NCBI RefSeq assembly: GCF_019021925.1
Contig: NZ_CP058990.1
Coordinates: forward strand, 3,250,001 to 3,314,000
Direction of reading: 5' to 3'
DNA: 64,000 nucleotides
Origin: Cellulophaga sp. HaHaR_3_176
GTDB lineage: Bacteria > Bacteroidota > Bacteroidia > Flavobacteriales > Flavobacteriaceae
Made by a program: the position numbers and the translations under genes. Each line of letters begins with the position of its first letter. Position 1 is the stretch's first letter. The notes beneath the pieces are model-generated. The model made no database searches and was not told the origin of the DNA. It saw nothing but the letters and a program-made list of their open reading frames with translations. This document shows positions 45,301-52,691 of the stretch, piece after piece.

Positions 45301-45864
45301 TCAGGGGGTAAAGATGGTGAGGGTTCTTCTGGTACTGATGGAAAAGGAGAAGGAAACGCTAAAGGAGATGTCCAGGGTAAAGGTAAAACTGGTAATAGCA
45401 AGTCAGGTAATGGTTCAGGAAATGGAAATACAGGGATTTCTGAAGATGAATTAAAAGAAATTTATGAGATATATAAACAACAAGAAATCATAAAAAAAGG
45501 ACTAGAAGAGCAATTGAATAATATGATTAATAATGATGATCGCCAATTAGCAAAAAAGCTTATTCATCAAATGTCAGATTTTCAGAACACAATTTTAGAA
45601 AGCGGTATTACGAGAAATACAATTGATAAAGCTACTATTATTCAGTATGAATTATTGAAGTTAGAGGGTGCTGCTTTAAAAAAAGGAGAAAAGAAAGAAA
45701 GGGAAAGTAAATCGAATAATAATTCTTTTACAAATCCAATTTTAAGTAAACCTCCAAGTTTAGAGAATTACAATAACGAAAATGAAATTTTAAATAGACA
45801 AGCACTACCTTTGCAGCAAAATTTTCAAAATAAAATTAAAGATTATTTTAAGCAAAATGATTGA
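42397..45864 (+). CDS. DUF4175 family membrane protein with coiled coil and Gly/Lys-rich collagen-like region
   Basis: The 1155-residue protein belongs to the large DUF4175-type proteins of Bacteroidetes. It has two N-terminal membrane helices (about 25-85) and a third (about 150-170). A beta-rich extracytoplasmic part follows, then a long coiled coil (about 485-700, many Leu/Lys/Glu heptads). Residues about 898-1014 form a low-complexity Gly/Lys/Ser stretch with GEKGSEGKAGDKGKKGESG-like repeats. The start is TTG at 42397: an in-frame stop lies at 42391-42393, the ATG at 42386 is out of frame and stops at once, and the next in-frame ATG is far downstream. It overlaps ybeY by eight bases, so the two are translationally linked. 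Function unknown. Confidence 0.82.
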   Translation: MNSYNLIQQKLNHFIRKYYSSVLFKGIVLFISFGAFLFLFLLGVEYFLWLGSTGRLLLFFLLISIEVFLLIKFIVFPLIYLFKLKDGLNIKQASKIIGNHFPEVEDKLVNLLDLKENQEQSDLLLASIEQKSKNLSSFDFSKAIDYKEGIRKLTYLAIPIIIICLLWFSGNFSSFFGSYDRVVNYDLAFEKPAPFSFQLLVNDLTVQKGQNLELKAVVEGEFRPELVYITIDGENFLMNEEDGVFYYTISAINQPLYFKFISNDVQSKQYSVKVIETPSILDFNLVLKYPNHLKKRTETIKVNGSTTIPEGTQVSWLLNTEFTNDISLTANDTVIRFAKDKSEFKLSKTIYNNFDYTISTSNTDINNFENLAYSFKVIKDAYPSIRVSQTIDSLNPNIVYYSGAIADDYGLKKVQLVYYESDNPNKTSKIELLQPNTTVANFYYTFPSGLQLVPNINYNYYFQVTDNDVVNRFKTSKSQVFSSNLLDVDALINKDLENQQSILSNLDKSLNKLEEQAKSLNEINNQQKEKSELNFNDKKKVNNFLEKQELQEKQMEKFSKQLKENLDKNNKDDELNKLLQERLERQELEAKKNQKLLEDLKKVADKINKDELSKKLEEIAKNQKNSKRNLEQILELTKRYYVTEKASQLAKDLEKLAEKQDELSKSKENIKDIKKEQEGIKEEFNKISDELNELKNDNSALKKPLKLDINESDSENVKQDHEDINSDLNSESNDKQTKASKKQKAASDKMKEMAQKLQQSSSSSSGSSVTEDAEVLRQILDNLILFTFKQEALIETLNEDENSFSNQSKVILEQQELKELFNHIDDSLFALSLRVPEISEKINKQVTEVFYNTEKSIASISDANLYQGVSYQKYTLTSGNILSDLLADILDNMQESMQQGKGEGQGQDFQLPDIIKSQGEIGKKMGEKGSEGKAGDKGKKGESGKSGKEGSNGQDGQPSNNGTKPGNKSGGKDGEGSSGTDGKGEGNAKGDVQGKGKTGNSKSGNGSGNGNTGISEDELKEIYEIYKQQEIIKKGLEEQLNNMINNDDRQLAKKLIHQMSDFQNTILESGITRNTIDKATIIQYELLKLEGAALKKGEKKERESKSNNNSFTNPILSKPPSLENYNNENEILNRQALPLQQNFQNKIKDYFKQND

Positions 45865-46276
45865 TTTTAATTACGAGTTAGATTTTAGTTTAAATAAAGA
45901 AACCTACTATTCAGATTGGTTAAGTAGGGTAATAGTTTCAGAAGATAAAATATTAGGTAACTTATCTTATGTTTTTTGTTCGGATGATTATCTATTAAAT
46001 ATAAACCAAGAGTATTTAAACCATGATACTTTTACAGATATAATCACTTTCGATTACTGTGAAGGAAATGAAATTTCAGGTGATATATTTATTTCTATTG
46101 ATAGAGTTAAAGAAAATGCAGCTGAATATAATGTAGATTTTAATGAAGAATTACACCGTGTAATGTCTCATGGAGTTTTACATTTAATTGGGTATAAAGA
46201 TAAATCTGATGAAGATGCGTCTTTAATGAGAAGTAAAGAAGAGGAGAAAATTAAATTGTTCCACGTGGAACATTAG
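45857..46276 (+). CDS. ybeY: Endoribonuclease YbeY, rRNA maturation factor
   Basis: YbeY is a zinc-dependent endoribonuclease needed for 16S rRNA 3' end maturation and ribosome quality control. The zinc motif is seen as HGVLHLIGYKD. Two His are kept, and the third His of the usual HGxLHLxGYDH is replaced by Asp in GYKD, as is common in Bacteroidetes homologs. The upstream segment NHDTFTDIITFDYCEG fits the family. The start overlaps the end of the DUF4175 gene by eight bases. The last codons (LFHVEH) are made of the parS sequence described separately. The 139-residue length is normal. Confidence 0.92.
   Translation: MIDFNYELDFSLNKETYYSDWLSRVIVSEDKILGNLSYVFCSDDYLLNINQEYLNHDTFTDIITFDYCEGNEISGDIFISIDRVKENAAEYNVDFNEELHRVMSHGVLHLIGYKDKSDEDASLMRSKEEEKIKLFHVEH
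46257..46272. other. parS centromere site (ParB binding), copy 1
   Basis: TGTTCCACGTGGAACA is a perfect 16-base palindrome that fits the conserved bacterial parS consensus TGTTnCACGTGnAACA. It lies inside the final codons of ybeY, eight bases before the mnmG leader. ParB binds parS and spreads to organise and segregate the origin region. Confidence 0.88.
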
Positions 46277-46284
46277 ATAAAAGT

Positions 46285-48153
46285 ATGTTTGATAAAGAGT
46301 ACGATGTTATTGTTGTTGGAGCAGGTCATGCTGGTTGTGAGGCTGCAGCTTCAGCTGCAAATATGGGTTCAAAGGTTTTGTTGGTAACAATGAACCTTCA
46401 GAACATTGCACAGATGTCTTGTAATCCTGCAATGGGTGGAATTGCTAAAGGGCAAATTGTTCGTGAGATTGACGCCCTTGGTGGGTATAGTGGAATTATT
46501 TCTGATAAATCTGCTATTCAATTTAAGATGTTGAATAAGTCTAAAGGACCTGCAATGTGGAGTCCGAGAACTCAGAATGATAGAATGGTTTTTGCTGAAG
46601 AGTGGAGATTAGCTTTAGAAGCAACACCAAATGTTGATTTTTATCAAGAGATGGTATCAGGACTTTTAGTTGAAAATAACAAAGCAGTTGGTGTTACAAC
46701 TTCATTAGGAATTAAGATTAAATCAAAATCTGTAGTACTTACTAATGGTACTTTCTTAAATGGTTTAATACATATTGGTGATAAAAACTTTGGTGGAGGT
46801 AGAGCTGGTGAAAGAGCCGCAACCGGAATAACTGAACAATTACTAGCCTTAGGTTTTGATTCTGGCAGAATGAAAACAGGTACACCACCAAGAGTTGATG
46901 GTAGGTCATTAGATTATTCTAAGATGATTTTACAACCCGGAGACGCTATTCCTGAGAAGTTCAGTTACTCGCCAACAAAAGTTTTAGAGCATCAGAGAGA
47001 TTGTCATATGACACATACGAGCGAATTAGTTCATGATTTGTTGCGTGAAGGTTTTGATCGTTCTCCTATGTTCAATGGAAGAATTAAAAGTTTAGGACCT
47101 AGATATTGTCCTTCTATTGAAGATAAAATCAATCGATTTGCAGATAAAAATAGTCATCAATTGTTTGTAGAGCCTGAAGGATGGAGAACTTGTGAGGTAT
47201 ATGTAAATGGATTTTCAACCTCTTTGCCAGAAGATGTTCAGTTCAAAGCATTGCGTTCTGTAGTTGGTTTCGAAAACGTAAAATTCTTCAGACCGGGCTA
47301 TGCTATCGAATATGATTACTTTCCGCCAACACAATTAAAGCATACTTTGGAGACTAAATTAGTGTCTAATTTATATTTTGCTGGCCAAATAAACGGAACT
47401 ACAGGTTATGAAGAAGCAGCTTCCCAAGGTTTGATGGCGGGTATAAATGCGCATCAAAAAATCAATGAAAAAGAAGATTTCATCTTGAAAAGAGATGAAG
47501 CTTATATTGGTGTTTTGATTGATGATTTAATTACAAAAGGTACAGAAGAGCCGTACCGTATGTTTACATCTAGAGCTGAATATAGAACTTTATTAAGACA
47601 AGATAACGCCGATTTGAGATTAACACCTAGAGGTTATGAAATTGGATTAGCACGTCAAGATCGATTAATCCGAATGGAAGATAAATTAGAAAAGTCTGAA
47701 AAATTTGTTCAATTTTTCAAAGATACAAGTGTACTTCCTGATCAAATTAATCCAATTTTTGAGAGTGTAAATTCATCAGTTGTTGATCAATCTTTTAAAA
47801 TGTTTAAAGCATTTTCTAGACCAAATGTTACCATGGATCACATGTTAACTTTAGATTCTGTTTCTAGCTTTGTTAAAGAAAATGATCTTAATAGAGAGGT
47901 GTTAGAACAAGCCGAAGTACAGGTTAAATATTCTGGTTATATAGCTAAAGAAAAAAACAATGCAGATAAATTACATCGATTAGAAAATGTAAAAATCCCT
48001 CCGGGTTTTGATTATACTAAATTGAAATCTTTATCTACTGAAGCGCGTCAGAAATTGACAAAAATACAGCCAGTTACTATTTCACAAGCTTCAAGAATTA
48101 GCGGAGTTTCTCCGAGTGATGTAAGTGTGCTTTTAGTTTTTTTAGGTAGATAA
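46285..48153 (+). CDS. mnmG: tRNA uridine-5-carboxymethylaminomethyl modification enzyme MnmG
   Basis: MnmG (GidA) works with MnmE, using FAD, to modify the wobble uridine of several tRNAs. The 622-residue protein has the FAD-binding loop VIVVGAGHAGCEAAASAAN at its start. Next comes the signature MSCNPAMGGIAKGQIVREID with a conserved Cys, and later GPRYCPSIEDKI and the family hallmark GQINGTTGYEEAASQGLMAG. The C-terminal helical domain for MnmE/tRNA binding is complete. It starts nine bases after ybeY, and a terminator-like hairpin lies 25 bases after its stop, inside the next frame. Two parS sites flank it. Confidence 0.97.
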   Translation: MFDKEYDVIVVGAGHAGCEAAASAANMGSKVLLVTMNLQNIAQMSCNPAMGGIAKGQIVREIDALGGYSGIISDKSAIQFKMLNKSKGPAMWSPRTQNDRMVFAEEWRLALEATPNVDFYQEMVSGLLVENNKAVGVTTSLGIKIKSKSVVLTNGTFLNGLIHIGDKNFGGGRAGERAATGITEQLLALGFDSGRMKTGTPPRVDGRSLDYSKMILQPGDAIPEKFSYSPTKVLEHQRDCHMTHTSELVHDLLREGFDRSPMFNGRIKSLGPRYCPSIEDKINRFADKNSHQLFVEPEGWRTCEVYVNGFSTSLPEDVQFKALRSVVGFENVKFFRPGYAIEYDYFPPTQLKHTLETKLVSNLYFAGQINGTTGYEEAASQGLMAGINAHQKINEKEDFILKRDEAYIGVLIDDLITKGTEEPYRMFTSRAEYRTLLRQDNADLRLTPRGYEIGLARQDRLIRMEDKLEKSEKFVQFFKDTSVLPDQINPIFESVNSSVVDQSFKMFKAFSRPNVTMDHMLTLDSVSSFVKENDLNREVLEQAEVQVKYSGYIAKEKNNADKLHRLENVKIPPGFDYTKLKSLSTEARQKLTKIQPVTISQASRISGVSPSDVSVLLVFLGR

Positions 48154-48154
48154 T

Positions 48155-48628
48155 ATGACTTTAAGTTTTAAGCAAACAAAGCCCCTAACTGTAAAAATTT
48201 TAGGGGCTTTTCTGTTTCTAATATTCATATTTTTCCTTTTAAAGTATAATGCTCCGTTTAGTCAATTAATAGTTCTTTTTATTCTCTCTTTTGTTTTGCT
48301 AGGATATTCAGTCTCTTTTGAAGTGAGTGAAAATTTTAAGAATTATAGATGTATCCGATTGTTTGGAGTGTTGTTTTTTAAACAATCTATGACTATATTT
48401 TTTCCTGATTACATTACTGTTTTCTCTGCATCCTTTTCTCAAAATGCCGATTGGAGCTCTGTCGCTGCTTTAGGGAAAGAAAGAAGTAATGTGTTTTTTG
48501 TTATTAAACTCTTTAAAGATAATAAGCATTTTTCCATCTTTAAAAGCACTTCTTATGTTGACGTTGATGCGAAGGCGAGAGAGCTTTCTGAGTTTCTAAA
48601 TGTGCCTTATAAAGCTAAAGCCTTATAA
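48155..48628 (+). CDS. Membrane protein of unknown function, gene begins with a terminator hairpin
   Basis: The 157-residue protein starts one base after the mnmG stop codon (MTLSFKQTKPLTVKILGAFLF). It has two membrane helices (about 12-29 and 34-52) and a soluble C-terminal part with a Phe/Val-rich strand region and a helix (DVDAKARELSEFLNV). It resembles small PH-like membrane proteins, though no family is certain. Its first codons contain a strong hairpin followed by a T-rich stretch, so expression may be limited by termination. The second parS site begins two bases after its stop. Confidence 0.65.
   Translation: MTLSFKQTKPLTVKILGAFLFLIFIFFLLKYNAPFSQLIVLFILSFVLLGYSVSFEVSENFKNYRCIRLFGVLFFKQSMTIFFPDYITVFSASFSQNADWSSVAALGKERSNVFFVIKLFKDNKHFSIFKSTSYVDVDAKARELSEFLNVPYKAKAL
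48178..48210 (+). terminator. Intrinsic terminator-like hairpin inside the start of the 48155 gene
   Basis: AAAGCCCCTAA and TTAGGGGCTTT make a perfect 11-base-pair stem with an 11-base loop, followed by TTCTGTTTC. It lies 25 bases after mnmG but within codons 8-18 of the following gene. Confidence 0.7.
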
Positions 48629-48629
48629 A

Positions 48630-48645
48630 TGTTCCACGTGGAACA
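48630..48645. other. parS centromere site (ParB binding), copy 2
   Basis: TGTTCCACGTGGAACA again, a perfect palindrome identical to the site at 46257-46272, 2.37 kb away. It lies two bases after the stop of the 48155 gene. Confidence 0.88.
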
Positions 48646-49147
48646 ATTGCAAAATTATGTTGTGAAAGTATTGTTTTTTGTGGTCATAGATTTTATTGAT
48701 TTTTAAATATGTGAATTAATTATTTGACTAGTTTGTAAAAAACAAACCTACGAATCAAAGAATATTATTTTTCTATACTGGTATCAGTAAGTCGATTTTT
48801 AATTTCCATTTTATTCCAATATTTTGATAATCCTGAAATTGATAAATAAAAAAAGTTTGAATAAAAACGAAGTTTTAATTATTTGAAGAATTAAACAATT
48901 GATGGATTTTTATCTTAAAAAGAAAATGTAGATAATCACTTTTGTATTTTCAATATTTAAATTTTGAAAACGGAGTAAATCTTTTTTTTTGAAGTAAAAT
49001 TTTAGATTACATAAGTTAGGATTTAAGAACTTATTTTTCATTTGTTTTTGAGAAGTAGAATTTTCAAAAACAAATGAAAAATAATTTTTTTAAAATATTT
49101 AATATAGAAACATAAAATATCGAAAGCGAAATACCTTTTTTATCTTG
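48646..49147. other. AT-rich spacer after the second parS site
   Basis: About 500 AT-rich bases without a recognised gene. Its main structure is the inverted repeat at 49031-49084. Short runs of complementary AT-rich sequence occur elsewhere, but none is strong. Confidence 0.4.
49031..49084. repeat. Perfect 21-base inverted repeat, hairpin-forming
   Basis: The left arm 49031-49051 begins TTATTTTTCATTTGTTTTTG, and its exact complement is at 49064-49084, with a 12-base loop (GAAGTAGAATTT). A run of T follows on the plus strand. It could be a long AT-rich terminator, an RNA hairpin or a relic of a mobile element. Confidence 0.75.
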
Positions 49148-49285
49148 ATGATGAATAGTTATTTTAGAAAACATTTGCTTGCCGAAAATTCACTTTCTCA
49201 TAAACAGGTTTTAGAGTATCTTCGTCATCTTAAAAGAGAATATTTAGCTACACACAATTACAATGAAGTTTTATTTAAAAACTAA
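49148..49285 (+). CDS. Possible small protein overlapping the methyltransferase start
   Basis: The 45-codon frame starts ATG ATG AAT and reads MMNSYFRKHLLAENSLSHKQ, then VLEYLRHLKREYLATHNYNE. It ends at a stop at 49283-49285, overlapping the first codons of the methyltransferase in another frame. The composition is protein-like, but there is no independent support. It may be real, a remnant, or chance. Confidence 0.25.
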   Translation: MMNSYFRKHLLAENSLSHKQVLEYLRHLKREYLATHNYNEVLFKN

Positions 49286-50090
49286 AGATCACTCCGTTAG
49301 TCAAGAAATTTTTGAGCTGCATTTAGATGAAAATTTAGATATGTTGGTTACGCAACCGCAACCTGAAAATTTAAATCCGTATTACGATAGTTCAGCTTAT
49401 ATTTCTCATACTGATTCTAATACTTCATTTGTAGATAAAATTTATCAAAGTGTAAAAAAAATCAATCTTAAGAATAAACTTAAAATTGTTCAAAACCATA
49501 CTTCCGGAAAAAAGCTTTTAGACGTTGGAGCAGGTACTGGAGATTTTTTATTAGTAGCAAAAGAAAATGGATGGATTGTAAATGGAGTAGAGCCAAATTT
49601 AAAAGCAAATGGTAAAGCTTCTGAAAAAGGTTTGCATTTAAAAACTGTATTAGAAGATTTTTCTAATGAAAAATTTGATGTTATTACTTTATGGCATGTT
49701 CTAGAACATGTACCTAATTTAACAGAACAAATAAAAAAGTTGTCAAATTTATTGGAAGAAGACGGAACGTTAATTATTGCTGTTCCGAATTTTAAATCTT
49801 TTGATGCGCTGCACTATAAAAATTTTTGGGCAGCTTTTGATGTTCCAAGACATCTTTGGCATTTTTCTAAAACATCTATTTCAAAATTATTTCAGAAAGA
49901 AGATATACAATTGCTAAAAACCTATCCAATGGTTTTTGATGCGTTTTACGTTTCGTTATTATCTGAAAAATATAAAACAGGAAGGCAAAATTTTATTGCC
50001 GCTTTTTTTATTGGTTTACGCTCCAACATTAAAGCTTGGCGTACAAATGAGTATTCTTCTCTAATTTATGTTCTAGAAAAGGCTAAATAA
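49263..50090 (+). CDS. Class I SAM-dependent methyltransferase
   Basis: The 275-residue protein has a Rossmann-type methyltransferase core with SAM motif I LLDVGAGTGDFL (residues 86-97), the acidic strand end VEPNLKA and motif DVITLWHVLEHV, of the kind often named methyltransferase domain 23. Flavobacterial relatives next to mnmG typically start with a KDHSVS-like segment, seen here as TKDHSVSQEIFEL. Its substrate is unknown; the family includes enzymes acting on small molecules and lipid carriers. An N-terminal metal-binding part is not visible. It follows mnmG and the parS region in the same direction. Confidence 0.85.
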   Translation: MKFYLKTKDHSVSQEIFELHLDENLDMLVTQPQPENLNPYYDSSAYISHTDSNTSFVDKIYQSVKKINLKNKLKIVQNHTSGKKLLDVGAGTGDFLLVAKENGWIVNGVEPNLKANGKASEKGLHLKTVLEDFSNEKFDVITLWHVLEHVPNLTEQIKKLSNLLEEDGTLIIAVPNFKSFDALHYKNFWAAFDVPRHLWHFSKTSISKLFQKEDIQLLKTYPMVFDAFYVSLLSEKYKTGRQNFIAAFFIGLRSNIKAWRTNEYSSLIYVLEKAK

Positions 50091-50299
50091 TCGTTTTAAG
50101 GCGTTTTAAGGGGTTTTTGTTGATGTGGTCGTGTAAGTTGTTGACTTGTTTTAGAACCATGAATTTAATGTGGTTTTAAAGCTTTATTCTTAATAGGTGT
50201 TATCAATGTTTTTCGTGTTTAATATAGATATTTGTTATAGTTCTTTTATATCTATTTTTTGCAGCTAAAGTTTTTAAAAAAATATTCTGGCGACTTCAT

Positions 50300-51787
50300 C
50301 TATTTTTTTAAAATAACCTCTAAAGTAGTTGTATATAAATCTGCTTTCATAATTTTTGCTTTTAACCAAGCATAGAAACTAAGCACAAATAAATCCTCTT
50401 TTTCACGATTTAAGCTAGACAAGGTTTTTTTAACTTTTGCCATAAATACAACATCATCTATAATTTCTTTATTATAAAAATAATGGCTAGCCAAACTCAC
50501 AAATTCCAAAACTCTAATTTCATTATTTGCCTTTAAGTATTTTGTATGTTTTTTTCGAAAACTCCTAATTCTAGATTCTACCAAATCCAAATCCTCCATT
50601 TCCATATACAGCATTATTTCAGTCAAGTTCTTTTTTACTACCCAAATTTCACCACCTTTATCGGCATACCAAGTATCGCTATGTCGCGATTCTCTAAAAA
50701 CCTGTAATGCTTCTTTGCATTTATTTTGCTGAAATAAGAGAACTACTGCGGTTAGTTTCAAATCCATTATATACGTTATTTGCTGTTTGTACTTTTCAAA
50801 TTCAAAGTTTTCTATAATCTCTAGTCCTTTTCTAGCGTTACCAGAGTAGTTTAAATTTAAAACTCGTAATAAAGTATACTGCGGTATAAAACGTTGGTAA
50901 TAACTATTGTTTTGTTTTTGCATTTCTGCTTCCATACGTAACAAATAGTTTTTAGTCTGATCAAAATCTTTATTTCTAAAATAAGAGTTAGCTATAAAGT
51001 ATAAAATTTGAATGTGGTAGAATAAATGCTTTTCAGAGATTTTTTGCTTGAGTTCAATTTCTTTATTCACCTTTTCTATAAAAGGGAGTAGCGAATAAAA
51101 ATTGTGGGTAATATTTGCCGCTTTATTATTAATCTCCACAATTTTAAATAGCGACCGGTAACTCAATCCGTTTTCTATCGAAATATTAAACTTAGATAAG
51201 GTTGCTGCTATCGTCTGGGTTGCGTTTTTGTTTTGCTTGAGCAATTCATTTTGAATACTAGCATAAAAGAGATTCAAATTTTCTTCTTGCTGAAACAAGT
51301 TTTTATTAGCTTTAAACTGGCCAATTAAGTCCTCTAAGCCTACTTTTTTATCTAAATGAGCGTATTGTATGCGTGTGTAGTAAATTTCATTTAAAATGCC
51401 ATACAACTCGTATTGAACTGCTTTTACTTCTGCCTTTTTAATTACCTTAAGCGCAACTTTGTATGCTTTTTGTTCAAAAAGTATTCTACTGGCGAGCAAT
51501 AATTTTAAAATTTCCATTTCTTCAGATTGCTCACCTTCAAAGCTTTTTGTGGCCACAAAATCAATTAAGCCATCAAATAATCGCTTGCTTACAGCATGAT
51601 AAGCACCTTTTGCTTTTTTTCCATAAAGCAATACATCAATATTTTCAGCATTTGGGTTTGCGGCCAATATTTTAAAGAGCATCACATTTTTAGTGTCGTG
51701 TCTTTTATTCTTTTGGTTCAATTGAACTACAAAAGTTTTTCTGTCTTCTGCAGTTAATGTAGCAATCAATGCCGAAATTACATTCAT
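50300..51787 (-). CDS. Alpha-helical repeat protein, unknown function
   Basis: The 495-residue protein is almost entirely helical, with many pairs of amphipathic helices that resemble TPR-type repeats (for example LFYHIQILYFIANSYFRNKD, and LKLTAVVLLFQQNKCKEALQ). It has no signal peptide or membrane segment and starts MNVISALIATLTAEDRKTF. Relatives in Flavobacteriaceae are hypothetical. It stands alone on the minus strand, divergent from the yiaA-like gene, and has a pair of 14-base direct repeats at its upstream side. Confidence 0.65.
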   Translation of the reverse strand: MNVISALIATLTAEDRKTFVVQLNQKNKRHDTKNVMLFKILAANPNAENIDVLLYGKKAKGAYHAVSKRLFDGLIDFVATKSFEGEQSEEMEILKLLLASRILFEQKAYKVALKVIKKAEVKAVQYELYGILNEIYYTRIQYAHLDKKVGLEDLIGQFKANKNLFQQEENLNLFYASIQNELLKQNKNATQTIAATLSKFNISIENGLSYRSLFKIVEINNKAANITHNFYSLLPFIEKVNKEIELKQKISEKHLFYHIQILYFIANSYFRNKDFDQTKNYLLRMEAEMQKQNNSYYQRFIPQYTLLRVLNLNYSGNARKGLEIIENFEFEKYKQQITYIMDLKLTAVVLLFQQNKCKEALQVFRESRHSDTWYADKGGEIWVVKKNLTEIMLYMEMEDLDLVESRIRSFRKKHTKYLKANNEIRVLEFVSLASHYFYNKEIIDDVVFMAKVKKTLSSLNREKEDLFVLSFYAWLKAKIMKADLYTTTLEVILKK

Positions 51788-51866
51788 TATATCGTAAGTT
51801 AATATGTTGCTAAATATAGTAAATTCGGTAGTTAAATAAATTTAATACTAGTTTATATCGTAAGTT
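51787..51866. repeat. Pair of 14-base direct repeats upstream of the helical-repeat gene
   Basis: TTATATCGTAAGTT occurs at 51787-51800 and again at 51853-51866, between the divergent genes starting at 51787 (minus) and 51969 (plus). The first copy overlaps the start codon region of the minus-strand gene. They may be binding sites of a regulator. Confidence 0.55.
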
Positions 51867-51968
51867 TTATAAAAAAGTAGAATTTTAAAAATTTATAGAG
51901 CACCTCATCTTTGCCTTGTTGAAACAATATAATTCAACCCAATAATTAATCATCAAAAATCAATTATT

Positions 51969-52433
51969 ATGAATTACAATTTTAGTAGTGACACAGAAAA
52001 AAAGGTGAAAACAAAAATGAATAAAGAGTATGATCAAAAGCCAACACCTGCTTTTATAGGAGCATCGTGGGTGGCACTTATTGCGGGTATGCTTGCTTTT
52101 ACTACAGGTTTGGTAAATGCAGAAATGCTATTGAATGAAAAAGGGTACTATTTTACTATTCTATTGTTCGGGTTATTCTCTGCAGTATCGGTACAAAAAA
52201 ATGTGCGTGATCGATTAGAGGGTACACCAGTAACTGATATGTATTACGGTATTAGCTGGTTTGCAGCATTAGCATCAATAGCGTTATTAATAATAGGTTT
52301 GTGGAATGCCGATTTAGGGCTGAGTGAAAAAGGGTTTTATGGTATGTCGTTCACCTTAAGTTTGTTTGCGGCTATTGCAGTACAAAAAAACACGCGTGAT
52401 AAAAAGTACATTGAAAGTAAAGACGAGGAATAA
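51969..52433 (+). CDS. YiaA/YiaB family inner-membrane protein
   Basis: The 154-residue protein has two copies of the YiaA/YiaB two-helix unit, PAFIGASWVALIAGMLAFTT followed by LLFGLFSAVSVQKNVRD, and YYGISWFAALASIALLIIG followed by TLSLFAAIAVQKNTRDKK. It therefore has four membrane helices. The function of the family is unknown. The soluble N-terminus is short and charged (FSSDTEKKVKTKMNKEYD). A terminator follows at 52443. It stands alone on the plus strand. Confidence 0.85.
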   Translation: MNYNFSSDTEKKVKTKMNKEYDQKPTPAFIGASWVALIAGMLAFTTGLVNAEMLLNEKGYYFTILLFGLFSAVSVQKNVRDRLEGTPVTDMYYGISWFAALASIALLIIGLWNADLGLSEKGFYGMSFTLSLFAAIAVQKNTRDKKYIESKDEE

Positions 52434-52442
52434 TTTCAAAAG

Positions 52443-52475
52443 AAGGAAGTGTCAATTTAGGCGCTTCCTTTTTTT
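52443..52475 (+). terminator. Intrinsic terminator after the yiaA-like gene
   Basis: AAGGAAGTG pairs with CGCTTCCTT (one G-U pair), followed by seven T. Confidence 0.85.
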
Positions 52476-52691
52476 GATGATTAGAAAAGGCAACTGCAAG
52501 TATGTAGTTGTCTTTTTTTGTTTTTAAGAGTTGATTACTTTAAAGTTGAATTTGACTATTTTTAAGGAATGGAGTTAATAAAATAGTAGTATTATGGGCA
52601 CGATTGTGGTGTTTACGCTGGTAATAGCAGGTAAAAGTAAAATGAGAACAAAAATTGTACAAATTAAAAGTAAAATCTAAAAACTAGTATT

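Noticed and set aside
45173..45454. Plus-strand frame inside the DUF4175 gene (Val/Lys-rich)
   Set aside because: A frame-shifted reading of the Gly/Lys-rich low-complexity region.
45857..46276. YbeY lacks the third zinc-ligand His of the canonical motif
   Set aside because: GYKD in place of GYDH is, from memory, the usual form in Bacteroidetes YbeY, so it is a lineage trait rather than a defect.
50095..50115. Tandem 10-base repeat CGTTTTAAGG after the methyltransferase gene
   Set aside because: Two copies only, in a spacer; no arm symmetry or spacing suggests a CRISPR or operator.
52594..52680. 28-codon frame (MGTIVVFTLVIAGKSKMR)
   Set aside because: Short hydrophobic frame before the gene at 52692 without terminator, promoter or recognisable motif; could be a leader peptide but nothing supports it.
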